Position numbers and translations under genes: made by a program
The notes under the pieces: generated by a model
What the model was told of the DNA's origin: nothing
The model's database searches: none
The model's input: the letters and a program-made list of their open reading frames with translations, nothing else
In this document: piece after piece, positions 38,054 through 46,442 of the stretch
Numbering within the stretch: position 1 is the first letter of the stretch
Layout of the letters: each line of letters starts with the position of its first letter
Assembly (NCBI GenBank): GCA_030440445.1
Contig: CP098528.1
Span: 3,224,001-3,288,000 of the forward strand
From: Halomonas sp. KG2
Lineage (GTDB): Bacteria; Pseudomonadota; Gammaproteobacteria; Pseudomonadales; Halomonadaceae
DNA length: 64,000 bases
Direction: 5' to 3'

Positions 38054-38747
38054 ATGAAGCACACTTTCTGCGCCGACCTCAGCCGTGAACAGAATGACCC
38101 ATTAGCTGGGAGCGCTGCCCATGCCGAACTCAATCTATTAATCAGTTGGCCGCGCGCAAAGTGGCTGCGCAAATTGCGCCATGCCAGCGGCATGAACGAC
38201 ACGCTGAAACAGACACTAGATGACATTGCCGATAGCGGCCTACGTATTAACCTGATTCAGTAACTGGGAATGGATAAACATCAGCACCAAGTATTTCTGA
38301 TGCCAGAGCGGCGGCGCTTTCTAATCGCCCGCCATCACTTAGAAAACTTTTTAAGCGCTCTACAAACAGGCAACAGCTTGGCAGAGTGGGAACAGCCCCC
38401 GCTAGAAAAAGACCTACTGCTCTGCTGCACCCACGGCACAAAAGACAAATGCTGCGCCAAGTACGGCTACCAAACCTATAAGGCGCTGGCTCAAACGGTT
38501 GCTGACCACCAGCTACCGTTCGAGGTCTGGGAAAGCAGCCATCTGGGTGGCTGCCGGGGCAGCTCACAACTCCCCCCCCGCCCAACAGTATGCAGAATTA
38601 GCCGCCCTGACTCACCTAAGTACCCAACTAAGTACGGATCAGCACCAGCTAACGCTGCTGGACGATAGCGGCAGTGAGCAAGAACGCCTGATACGCTGGC
38701 AGTGGCAACGGGGCAACACTCAAGGCCAACTCAGCGTGCGCTGCTAA
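38054..38747 (+). pseudogene. Sucrase/ferredoxin-like family protein, degraded
   Basis: The pieces match one thioredoxin-like ferredoxin (Suc_Fer-like) protein: FCADLSREQNDPLAGSAAHAE at the start, then DLLLCCTHGTKDKCCAKYG with the iron-sulfur Cys, and SSHLGGCR. The frame is broken twice. An in-frame TAA lies at 38261-38263, with sequence continuing in the same frame after it. A frameshift then occurs at a run of eight C (38572-38579), after which the C-terminus continues in another frame as QQYAELAALTHL to a stop at 38747. The function is poorly known in bacteria. Two independent lesions favour a real pseudogene, though the C-run could be a read error. Confidence 0.8.
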
Positions 38748-38820
38748 GCCGTCACCATCATGCGAATTGACACTTGCACCGACCTTGAGAAAGGGCCCAT
38801 GGAAAGTACCGTTTGGCATA

Positions 38821-40176
38821 TTACTCAGATGTCATAGCCGCTTTTTCCATCAAATACTCTGCAACCGCCTGATAGGCGGGGAGTGAGGTAGGGTCATTAG
38901 CCGCATTTCCTGCCACCGGGTGCGATGCAAAACGCACAATGACCATCTCAGCGGTGGGGTCAATATAAATGGTTTGTCCATGCACCCCTCTTGCGGCAAA
39001 GGCGCCATGCTCGTTATGCAGAGACCACCACATGCCGCGGTAGCTACCGCCCGGTAAATAACGGTATCCCGCGGCGTCAAACGCTTGCCTGTCGCCGCCT
39101 TCCCGAATGCGCTCAACGGCTGCGGCAGGAAATAGCCGCTCACCATTCATTACGCCTTTATTAAGCACCAACTGGCCGACTCTGGCCAAATCCCGAAGGC
39201 CAGCGCTCAAACCGCCCCCTGCGAACGGCGTACCAATAGAGTCCACGGTAAAGTAAGCATCCTGCTCCATGCCTAACCGCTGCCAAAGACGCGATGACAA
39301 CAGTGACGCCACCGATTCACCCGTCGTGCGCGCGATCACCCAGCCAAGTGCATCGGTATTAATCGTTTTATAGCCAAAGACCTGCCCATGCTCCCCTTCC
39401 GGTTGTACCGTTGCGAGATACTCATAATAAGTACGCGGCCCAGTGTAATCGTCTGGCTTGGGGAGCGGGCTTGCCGCTGCATTGTAGGCCCAGACCTCAG
39501 CGTTGGGGTCACTGTAATCTTCGCTGTAAGCAAGGCCTGTGGTCATCTCAAGCAGTTGCTTCACCGTGGCATTACCAAAAGCACTGTCGGCAAGTTCCGG
39601 TAAAATATCACCCACCAGCGCTTGCTCATCCAGCACGCCTTCTGCCACCAGAATTTCACCTAGCAAGCCGGTCATGGATTTAGTCACCGACATAGCGCCG
39701 TGCTGGCCCGTTTCATCCAAACAGCCTGAGTAAGTCTCATACACCACCTGGCCTTGGTGAAGAATCAGCAGACCATCGGTGTAGTTTTCATTCAGCGACG
39801 CCTGCCACGACATAGGCTCACTAGCGTCAATCGGAGTGAAGGTGACAGCGTTTATCGCGTCATCTAATGCATAGGGCAAAGGAGCAGGTGCGCCCAACCC
39901 ACGGCTGACCTGCTTAGTAGGCAACAGCTCGCGAAAGTGGCACACCGTCCAGCGCATTTTGGGGAAACTAAAGTAGTTGGAGTCTGGCTGGCCAATCAAC
40001 TGCTCCGGTGCAGGTGGGAAGCCCTGCATCCAGCCTAACTGGTTCGGGTCAGAAGCTTCAGCACTTAATACCGAGGTACTCGCCTGCGGAGCAGCCGCAT
40101 GAACCATTGAGCTAAGCAGCAAAGCGGGAAACGCAAGCGGCAACATCACACTAAAACGGCGATAAAATCGTGTCAT
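38821..40176 (-). CDS. Exported serine hydrolase of the beta-lactamase/penicillin-binding fold
   Basis: The 451-residue protein has a signal peptide (cleavage probable after VHA, about residue 27). A class C beta-lactamase-type domain follows, with the SxxK motif SVTK (S163, K166), a Tyr-containing YSEDYSDPN loop and a HGQT motif near the C-terminus. The pattern resembles 6-aminohexanoate-dimer hydrolase and related esterases more than true AmpC. It likely cleaves an ester or amide in the periplasm; the substrate is unknown, and resistance activity should not be assumed. No linked ampR is present. Confidence 0.82.
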   Translation of the reverse strand: MTRFYRRFSVMLPLAFPALLLSSMVHAAAPQASTSVLSAEASDPNQLGWMQGFPPAPEQLIGQPDSNYFSFPKMRWTVCHFRELLPTKQVSRGLGAPAPLPYALDDAINAVTFTPIDASEPMSWQASLNENYTDGLLILHQGQVVYETYSGCLDETGQHGAMSVTKSMTGLLGEILVAEGVLDEQALVGDILPELADSAFGNATVKQLLEMTTGLAYSEDYSDPNAEVWAYNAAASPLPKPDDYTGPRTYYEYLATVQPEGEHGQVFGYKTINTDALGWVIARTTGESVASLLSSRLWQRLGMEQDAYFTVDSIGTPFAGGGLSAGLRDLARVGQLVLNKGVMNGERLFPAAAVERIREGGDRQAFDAAGYRYLPGGSYRGMWWSLHNEHGAFAARGVHGQTIYIDPTAEMVIVRFASHPVAGNAANDPTSLPAYQAVAEYLMEKAAMTSE

Positions 40177-40260
40177 AAAAGCGACTCCCAGACGTACAAC
40201 ACCACATGAGCGTAACGTTTGAGTCTAGTGAATTCTAATAGAATGGATAGCTAAACGAGT

Positions 40261-41313
40261 TCAACGTTCTTTATGCTTACATTGCCAGTGCTTATTGTTC
40301 ATATCATAGCTAAATACTTGGTATTGATGTCGACCGCTTTTCTTTGCACGGTACATAGCGGTGTCGGCATTCTCGAGCAAACTATGTTCATTTGCCCCAT
40401 GATCGGGATAGAGGCTGATCCCGATACTGACACTAATGCCTAGTTTATAGTGACCAATACAGCATGGCATCGCTAATGCCCGAAGGATTTTTTCTGCCAC
40501 TCTGGCAGCATCACTCAGTTTTTCAATTTCACTAAGCAGTACTATAAACTCATCTCCACCCTGTCGGGACATGGAGTCTGTAGCGCGTACACATTCACTG
40601 AGACAGTTAGCGACGAACTGCAACAAGCTGTCGCCAACAGTATGGCCAAGTGAATCATTGATGAACTTAAAGTTATCGATATCTAAATATAACAGTGCAA
40701 CATAATGGTCGTGCCGTTTTGCTAGACGGATAGCGCGAGCAAAGTGTTCTGCAAATAGAAAACGATTAGGCAGCTTGGTTAGCGCATCATAGTGAGCCTG
40801 ATAGGCTAGTTGCTCAGCGCGCGTTAAAGAGTGCTTGGCATCATGAAATACAATCACCGCCCCTACCGTAACACCATGGCTATCATGAATAGGAGCCGCC
40901 GAATCTTCTATCTCTAGTTGACTACCATCCTGGCGAATCAACACGCAGTCCAGAGCCAACCCTACCGTGCGATTTTCTTCTATTGCTCTTAGCGCTGGGT
41001 TAGGCGCGGGCTCGTAAGTTTGGATATGCACGAGCTTCAAGACCTGATCAATTGGCTTACCAAGCGCCTCTGCACTCGTCCAGCCGGTCAATGCTTCAGC
41101 AACGCGGTTCAGATAGGTAACCCTGGCGCTCAAATCGGTCGTCAAAACAGCATCACCGATTGAATTTAGTGTTGCTTTAGCCCACCCCCTTTCTACTTGC
41201 AGGGCATTCTCGACACTCCGCAATCGCTCGTCGGCACCTTGCTCGGCATCGTCTTCTGTCATCTGGGTATTATTGTTTTGGTGACCACCGTACAGCATGA
41301 CGTTTTTATCCAT
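40261..41313 (-). CDS. PAS-GGDEF diguanylate cyclase
   Basis: The protein has a PAS domain (about residues 40-160 from ATG 41313) and a GGDEF domain with an intact active site RQGGDEF and substrate motif DIDNFKFINDSLGH, so it should make c-di-GMP. It stops 15 residues past SGRHQYQVFSYDM, where many relatives continue into an EAL domain, so the phosphodiesterase half may have been lost. The start is uncertain: the frame is open to 41454, and no strong ribosome site is seen at either position. No membrane segment is visible. Confidence 0.78.
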   Translation of the reverse strand: MDKNVMLYGGHQNNNTQMTEDDAEQGADERLRSVENALQVERGWAKATLNSIGDAVLTTDLSARVTYLNRVAEALTGWTSAEALGKPIDQVLKLVHIQTYEPAPNPALRAIEENRTVGLALDCVLIRQDGSQLEIEDSAAPIHDSHGVTVGAVIVFHDAKHSLTRAEQLAYQAHYDALTKLPNRFLFAEHFARAIRLAKRHDHYVALLYLDIDNFKFINDSLGHTVGDSLLQFVANCLSECVRATDSMSRQGGDEFIVLLSEIEKLSDAARVAEKILRALAMPCCIGHYKLGISVSIGISLYPDHGANEHSLLENADTAMYRAKKSGRHQYQVFSYDMNNKHWQCKHKER

Positions 41314-41589
41314 GTGTAGCCGTGTCCAAGGGTAAGGTCGGCGCTGCATTCCTTGCAGCGCACAGTGCAACATCCTGTTCAGGCATATCCCTTGCCTCAC
41401 TGATAGTGACATTAGGCGGTAGATTGACAACTCACTGTGCGTTAGCGAACACAAGCAGCAAGTTATTTAAATTAAAATTGGCGACTCCCAAGCCGACAAA
41501 TCAGTCCTATGTGCGATAGCGTACAGAGATTGCCTCAAGGCACTCTATACTTGAAAGGAGAATGTCTATCGGCTGGAGGGCGCACATCC

Positions 41590-41605
41590 ACAAGGGCTCC
41601 CTTGT
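41590..41605. promoter_or_regulatory. Short palindrome upstream of the first Crp/Fnr gene
   Basis: ACAAGGG and CCCTTGT flank a two-base centre, 54 bases before the ATG at 41660. It may be a regulator site or a small RNA hairpin. Confidence 0.35.
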
Positions 41606-41659
41606 AGAAGCGGCGGCTGAAGAAAGCTGCATCTAAGCTTAAGATAATGAGGATATTCA

Positions 41660-42379
41660 ATGCTTGAACCGAATAATTTCAAGCAAAATGCGTTGCTTGG
41701 TTTACTTCCCCAAAATGATCTCACGAATCTGCTGCCTCACCTTGAAAAAGTGACATTGACATTGGGTCAATCACTTAGTGAACTTGGTCGGCAAATGAGT
41801 CATGTCTACTTTCCGCTGGATTCCATCGTCTCGCTACTCTGCGTGATGGAGAACGGCGCCTCGACGGAGATCGCTATAGTCGGCTACGAGGGTATTGTAG
41901 GCGTCTCGCTCTTTATGGGAGGTGAAACCACCCCTAGCCGAGAGATCGTACAGAGCGCAGGACATGCTTATCGGCTTAAGGGACAACTGCTCAAAAACGA
42001 ATTCTACCGCGCCGGTGCCATGCAGAGACTACTGCTTCGCTATACCCAAGCCTTACTGACCCAGATGGCGCAGACAGCGGTATGCAACCGCCACCACAGT
42101 GTCGACCAACAGCTATGCCGCTGGCTGTTGCTCAGCCTTGATCGGCTGCCGGGAAATGAACTGGTGATGACCCAGGAATTAATTGCCAATATGTTAGGCG
42201 TGCGTCGCGAGGGAGTCACCGAGTCAGCGGGTAAACTTCAAAAGGCCGGTTTGATTTCTTACAACCGAGGGCGCATTAAAGTAATCGACCGCCCTGGGCT
42301 GGAAGCACGGGTCTGCGAGTGCTACTCAGTGGTCAAACGCGAGTATGATCGGCTGCTCAACCACCATCACGTTATGTGA
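41660..42379 (+). CDS. Crp/Fnr-family transcription regulator
   Basis: The 239-residue protein has an N-terminal cyclic-nucleotide-binding-like beta barrel (about 20-130, including YFPLDSIVSLLCVM and IAIVGYEGIVGVSLFMGG) and a C-terminal helix-turn-helix (about 170-225, MTQELIANMLGVRREGVTES). No Fnr-type N-terminal Cys cluster is present, so it does not sense oxygen through an iron-sulfur centre. Similar YFP..SI..L proteins occur widely; the ligand is unknown. A frameshifted paralogue follows 195 bases downstream. Confidence 0.87.
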   Translation: MLEPNNFKQNALLGLLPQNDLTNLLPHLEKVTLTLGQSLSELGRQMSHVYFPLDSIVSLLCVMENGASTEIAIVGYEGIVGVSLFMGGETTPSREIVQSAGHAYRLKGQLLKNEFYRAGAMQRLLLRYTQALLTQMAQTAVCNRHHSVDQQLCRWLLLSLDRLPGNELVMTQELIANMLGVRREGVTESAGKLQKAGLISYNRGRIKVIDRPGLEARVCECYSVVKREYDRLLNHHHVM

Positions 42380-42421
42380 GCAACATAAGCGAAGCCGCTA
42401 ACATAATGCCAAAAGCACCAA

Positions 42422-42442
42422 CACGCTATGTACGCTAGCGTG
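42422..42442 (+). terminator. Hairpin between the two Crp/Fnr genes
   Basis: A perfect 7-bp stem (CACGCTA / TAGCGTG) with a seven-base loop starts 43 bases after the first regulator stop. No T-run follows, so termination is uncertain. Confidence 0.35.
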
Positions 42443-42573
42443 CCGACGCTTGATTCAACCAATGTTAATATGTGGAGGTACCATTAAAAAAAGATGGTGC
42501 GTCTGCAGCCGACATCAAAATGATCGCGATCTTCATTATGCCGTTTGCCAGGTTCTTTCAACCGGAGAGGCAC

Positions 42574-43285
42574 ATGACGTCTATTTTTCACGCTGCCGAT
42601 GCCAACTATCTTCTTGCTGATCTGCCTACTGCTGAGCAAGACGCTTTTATGGCCAGTTGCGAGACTGTGTCGCTTACGTTTGGCGAAGAACTTCACCATC
42701 CTACCGATACAGTCACCCACGCCTACTTCCCCATCACCAGTTTCACAGATCGTCATTCTTCATGGGGATAGCCGCCTTGAAGTCGCGATGGCAGGACGTG
42801 AAGGCATGCTTGGTCTCTCACTGATGCTCGGTATCGAAGAAGCGCCACTGCTCGCAGTTGTTCAGGGAGCCGGGGTAGCGCTGCGTATCAACACTGCTAG
42901 CTTTCAACGGCTCTTGCTAGAGTGCCCGGTACTGCATCTGCGGCTAAAACGGTACCTTTACGTCGTCATTAATCAGCTAGCAAACTCAGCGGCCTGCATC
43001 CATTTTCATCGGATTGAGGAACGCCTTGCCCGCTGGCTGCTAATGACCCAAGACCGCGCCAAATCAGATAGATTGCAGCTAACCCACGAGTTCTTGGCCA
43101 TGATGCTAGGCGTTCGACGAGCAGGGATTACGTTGGCGGCAATTGCCCTGCAAACACGCGGCCTAATTCGCTACCACCGTGGTGAAATCATCATCATGGA
43201 CCGCCCCGGCCTGATCGCAGCGTCTTGCACTTGCTATAGCGAAGATTGTGCGCTGTATGCCCGAGTGCTGACACCACACAGCTAA
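42574..43285 (+). pseudogene. Second Crp/Fnr-family regulator, frameshifted
   Basis: ATG 42574, with GGAGAGG upstream, begins a Crp/Fnr protein (FHAADANYLLADLP, then THAYFPITSF) that soon stops at 42769-42771. The rest continues in another frame (SQIVILHGDSRLEVAMAGREGMLG to a complete HTH MMLGVRRAGITLAA) ending at 43285. The two parts join without overlap near 42741-42760, so a small indel there broke the gene. It is a paralogue of the gene at 41660-42379. Confidence 0.85.
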
Positions 43286-43310
43286 CGGAGCAGTGGTGGA
43301 AAACCACGCG

Positions 43311-45392
43311 TTACCAGCGGTATCTCAAGCTGCCAATGACACTGCGAGACTCGCCGTAGTAGCACCAATATTCACAACTCGCCACGTACTCTTTATCGGT
43401 GAGATTATTGACGTTCAATTGAGCCTGCCAACCATCAGCAAACTCGTAGCCCACCATCGCATCGACCAGCGTGTAGCTACCCACGGCAGTGTTATCTGAC
43501 ACACTGGTGTCTATCGTGCTCCCCACATAACGCACACCTCCACCTAAGGTAACGCCATTCAATGCACCGCCGGTAAAGGCATAGTCCAACCAGGTTGACG
43601 CCTGATGGCGCGGTATCAAGGGCGCCCGCTGATCATCTTCAAGGCGTGAATCGGTATAGGTATAAGCCGCCGTCACTTTTAAGTCATCCGTTAGGTAACC
43701 AACCCCTTCCAACTCAAAGCCCTGAGAGGTCCGCTCACCTTCTTGTACCTGGAAGCCGCTGGGCGAGTTGATCAGCGTATTGCTCTCTTGCAGGTCAAAT
43801 ACTGCGGCCGTGACATAGCCGTCCCAGCCAAAGGGCGCGACTTTGACCCCAGCTTCCCACTGGCGACCTTCGCGGGGCTCGTAAAGATCACCATCGCTGT
43901 CCACTCGACCTAACGGGTCAAAAGATTCGGTATAACTGATATAGGGGTTAACACCGTTTTCCCCTAAATACATCGCACCACCGGACCAGGATACTTGGTC
44001 ATCGTCTGAGCGTTGCGTTGTTCCCGCGGTAACATTCCTATTTTCGGTGTCCGCCTGATCAAAGCGAACCCCACCCAAAAGCACCCAACGGTCATCAATA
44101 CGCAGCTGGTTTTGGGCGTACAAGCCGGTTTGCTCTTTATCAATTTCTCGGGTTACCAAATCATCCGCCCCTACGGGCGTAAAGTTGCCGTAGGTGGGGT
44201 TGAAGATATCGATAGGATCGCCGAAGGGAAACGGATCAGCTTCTTGGCCACTCACCCCAAGGTTCTGATAATCCGCCCCCAGCAGCAGGGTATTTTCTGT
44301 ACGATCGGTGTACCAAGTGCCCATCATACGGTTATCAACCGTCAAACTATCAATGGTGCCATCGCGATACACATGCCCGCGTGCCGCCTGACGTTCATCA
44401 GCCATAAAGAAAGCGTACGTACTACGCAGCTCTAAATCCAGCTCGCTGTAGCGTAAATCCTGCTCGAAGCGCCACGTATCATTAAGCTGATGGCGTAGTT
44501 CATAGCCTAACGCCCACTGGGTACGGTTATCCTTATCGTAACCCGGCTCACTCAGGTTGGTTTGGGGGTCGACACGGCCAAAGGGAGTGTCTTGAACCGT
44601 ACCATAGGGCAGCTTGAAGGAGTTGACTGGAACACCGTCATCTTTCTGCACACTGGCCAAAAAAGTAACCGTTGTATCGTCGCTAACATCCACCGCCAAA
44701 CTCGGCGCAAAGTAGTAACGCTCGTTGTTAGTCGCGTTCAAATCACCATCACGCTCTTTATAAAGGCCGACCAAACGGTAACGAACATTGTCACTCTCGC
44801 CTACCGGGCCACTGGTATCAATGCCCACTTGGCGATGATCGCGATTGCCAAACTGTACATTCACCTCGCCCTGAGGCGTTTCTGTTGGGCGCTTGCTAAC
44901 CGCATTAATCAAGCCTCCAGGAGGCGCTTCGCCGTAAAGAATAGAGGATGGGCCTTTGAACACATCCACCCGCTCCAAGCCAAATGGCTCCGGCAGCCAC
45001 TGGTAAAACCCTTCGCGATAGATCCGCAGGCCATCTTGGTAAGTGGACTGATCAAACCCACGCACCTTGAACCAATCAGTGTTGTTATCACTGCCGAAAT
45101 GCCCCGAAAGCACGCCTGCACGATAACGGAAAGTTTCATCTAATTGCTGGACGTTGCGGGCTTCCAACTCCTCACGATCAACGCTGGATACAGGGCGCGG
45201 CGTTTCCACCAGCGGCGTATCCACTTTCAAGGCAGTTGCGGTTACCACAACAGGATCGTTAGCAACTCGCTCCTCTTGAGCAAGCGCCGCCAAAGGCGCA
45301 ACGCTAAGCATTCCACCAAGCGACACCACCAACGAGCGGCGAACCGCCGCAGTCAGCGGCGCAACAGAAAACGACATGGACGTAGGGAGCAT
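43311..45392 (-). CDS. TonB-dependent siderophore receptor (FhuA/FoxA-type family)
   Basis: The 693-residue outer-membrane receptor has a signal peptide (cleavage probable after LAALA, about residue 38) and a TonB-box-like segment (NDPVVVTATAL). A plug domain (about 60-165, with FKVRGFDQSTYQDGLR and VDVFKGPSSILYGEAPPGG) and a 22-strand-type barrel follow, ending in aromatic ...GSLRYRW. The pattern fits hydroxamate-type ferric siderophore receptors, but the ligand cannot be assigned. A Fur-like palindrome lies upstream. It is separated from the other iron genes by a tRNA and a YceI-like gene. Confidence 0.9.
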   Translation of the reverse strand: MLPTSMSFSVAPLTAAVRRSLVVSLGGMLSVAPLAALAQEERVANDPVVVTATALKVDTPLVETPRPVSSVDREELEARNVQQLDETFRYRAGVLSGHFGSDNNTDWFKVRGFDQSTYQDGLRIYREGFYQWLPEPFGLERVDVFKGPSSILYGEAPPGGLINAVSKRPTETPQGEVNVQFGNRDHRQVGIDTSGPVGESDNVRYRLVGLYKERDGDLNATNNERYYFAPSLAVDVSDDTTVTFLASVQKDDGVPVNSFKLPYGTVQDTPFGRVDPQTNLSEPGYDKDNRTQWALGYELRHQLNDTWRFEQDLRYSELDLELRSTYAFFMADERQAARGHVYRDGTIDSLTVDNRMMGTWYTDRTENTLLLGADYQNLGVSGQEADPFPFGDPIDIFNPTYGNFTPVGADDLVTREIDKEQTGLYAQNQLRIDDRWVLLGGVRFDQADTENRNVTAGTTQRSDDDQVSWSGGAMYLGENGVNPYISYTESFDPLGRVDSDGDLYEPREGRQWEAGVKVAPFGWDGYVTAAVFDLQESNTLINSPSGFQVQEGERTSQGFELEGVGYLTDDLKVTAAYTYTDSRLEDDQRAPLIPRHQASTWLDYAFTGGALNGVTLGGGVRYVGSTIDTSVSDNTAVGSYTLVDAMVGYEFADGWQAQLNVNNLTDKEYVASCEYWCYYGESRSVIGSLRYRW

Positions 45393-45435
45393 AGGAAGGT
45401 CTCACAGGCATGAGGAGAAGCATCGTTATAATAAA

Positions 45436-45460
45436 GCGAATGATACGGATTTTTATTCGC
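45436..45460. promoter_or_regulatory. Fur-like palindrome upstream of the siderophore receptor
   Basis: GCGAATGATA and TTTTATTCGC form inverted arms matching at 8 of 10 positions with a five-base spacer, about 45 bases upstream of the receptor start. The AT-rich GAATNAT pattern is compatible with a Fur box. The assignment rests on gene context. Confidence 0.5.
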
Positions 45461-45628
45461 ATGAACAATAACAGCAACGACGCTAACCTGAGAATGGAGG
45501 CTTGAAAATAGCGGCTAGCCTGGAGAGGAGAGATTTGGAGGTAGTAAAAAATAGGCACGGCAAAGAAATCGCTAGACGGCAAGGCCTGCGATGTTTGAGA
45601 AAAAGCTATAAAGGGAACAAGATAGAAA

Positions 45629-45705
<77 letters not shown>

Positions 45706-45757
45706 GTAAAGCGTGCATATAATAGCGAATGTGTTCGGGCGAGGCTACCCCTTACGG

Positions 45758-45788
45758 TGCTATCTTGTGGTGATAGCAGCAATTTTTT
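45758..45788 (+). terminator. Stem-loop with T-run in the leader of the YceI-like gene
   Basis: A perfect 7-bp stem (TGCTATC / GATAGCA) with a seven-base loop is followed by six T on the plus strand. No plus-strand gene lies upstream within 2.4 kb, so this may be an attenuator in the leader of the following gene or a block against read-through. The remaining region from 45393 to 45821 holds only the Fur-like site and the tRNA. Confidence 0.45.
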
Positions 45789-45821
45789 AGGGGCACTTAT
45801 TGAAAAGCGTGAGGTCTGGTA

Positions 45822-46424
45822 GTGAGTTCCGAAATGCGGAGACGTGCTGTGAAAGCTTTGATTGCTCTTATCCCGCTATTGTTGGCGGTGCCGGTTCATG
45901 CGGATTGGCAGCTAGATCCTGGTCAGTCGCGGGTGCAGGCGTCTATTACTCAATTAGATGGCAGTGCCCCGCAAACCCATCACCATCAGGTGAATAATTT
46001 GCAGGGTGATATCTCTGCCGATGGCACCCTGCGCCTGCCGTTGCGTTTGAGCCAAACGGATTTGCTGACTCGCTTTGGTGATTTGCCGCCGTGGGTGGGC
46101 TTACTGGCCAATACCACGCTAGTCACACTGGTCGCGCAAATGCCGCCAGAGCGGTTAGATGGCTTGGATATTGGTGAATCCATGGTAGAAACGCTTACCT
46201 TTCGGGTACAAACCGACCTGATTAATCAGGAAGAGTCGGTGCCGCTGCGCTTTACCCGCGAAGGACTGAACGAGGTGCGCGTTACCCATGCTGAACCGAT
46301 GGCGATGGATGGCCGCGCGCTGATGGCCAACAGCACGGTGCGAACCGTGCTGTCGTTGCTGGGCTATCAGGAGATTGACGAGCATGTACCGGTCACCTTG
46401 AATGCCCTGCTGGTGAACCGCTAA
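45822..46424 (+). CDS. Secreted YceI-like protein
   Basis: The protein has up to 200 residues and a signal peptide (VKALIALIPLLLAVPVHA, cleavage after HA). The mature part has the YceI-type start (WQLDPGQSRVQASITQLDG) and beta-rich pattern, though more divergent than typical isoprenoid-binding YceI proteins. GTG 45822 has GAGG seven bases upstream; ATG 45834 is an alternative. The family is periplasmic and binds polyisoprenoid-like lipids. It converges with the ABC exporter gene over a shared hairpin. Confidence 0.72.
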   Translation: MSSEMRRRAVKALIALIPLLLAVPVHADWQLDPGQSRVQASITQLDGSAPQTHHHQVNNLQGDISADGTLRLPLRLSQTDLLTRFGDLPPWVGLLANTTLVTLVAQMPPERLDGLDIGESMVETLTFRVQTDLINQEESVPLRFTREGLNEVRVTHAEPMAMDGRALMANSTVRTVLSLLGYQEIDEHVPVTLNALLVNR

Positions 46425-46442
46425 CGCGCCGTAAGGCGCGTT
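46423..46442. terminator. Hairpin overlapping two convergent stop codons
   Basis: An 8-bp GC-rich stem (AACGCGCC / GGCGCGTT) with a GTAA loop spans the end of the YceI-like gene and touches the stop of the ABC exporter. It is symmetric and can act in both directions, although no T-run follows. Confidence 0.55.

Noticed and set aside
38821..40176. AmpC antibiotic-resistance gene
   Set aside because: It has the fold and SxxK, but the pattern is nearer to esterase/6-aminohexanoate-dimer hydrolase types and no ampR is linked. Resistance is not supported.
44562..45143. Open frame of 193 codons on the plus strand
   Set aside because: It is antisense to the well-supported TonB-dependent receptor and shows no recognisable domain.
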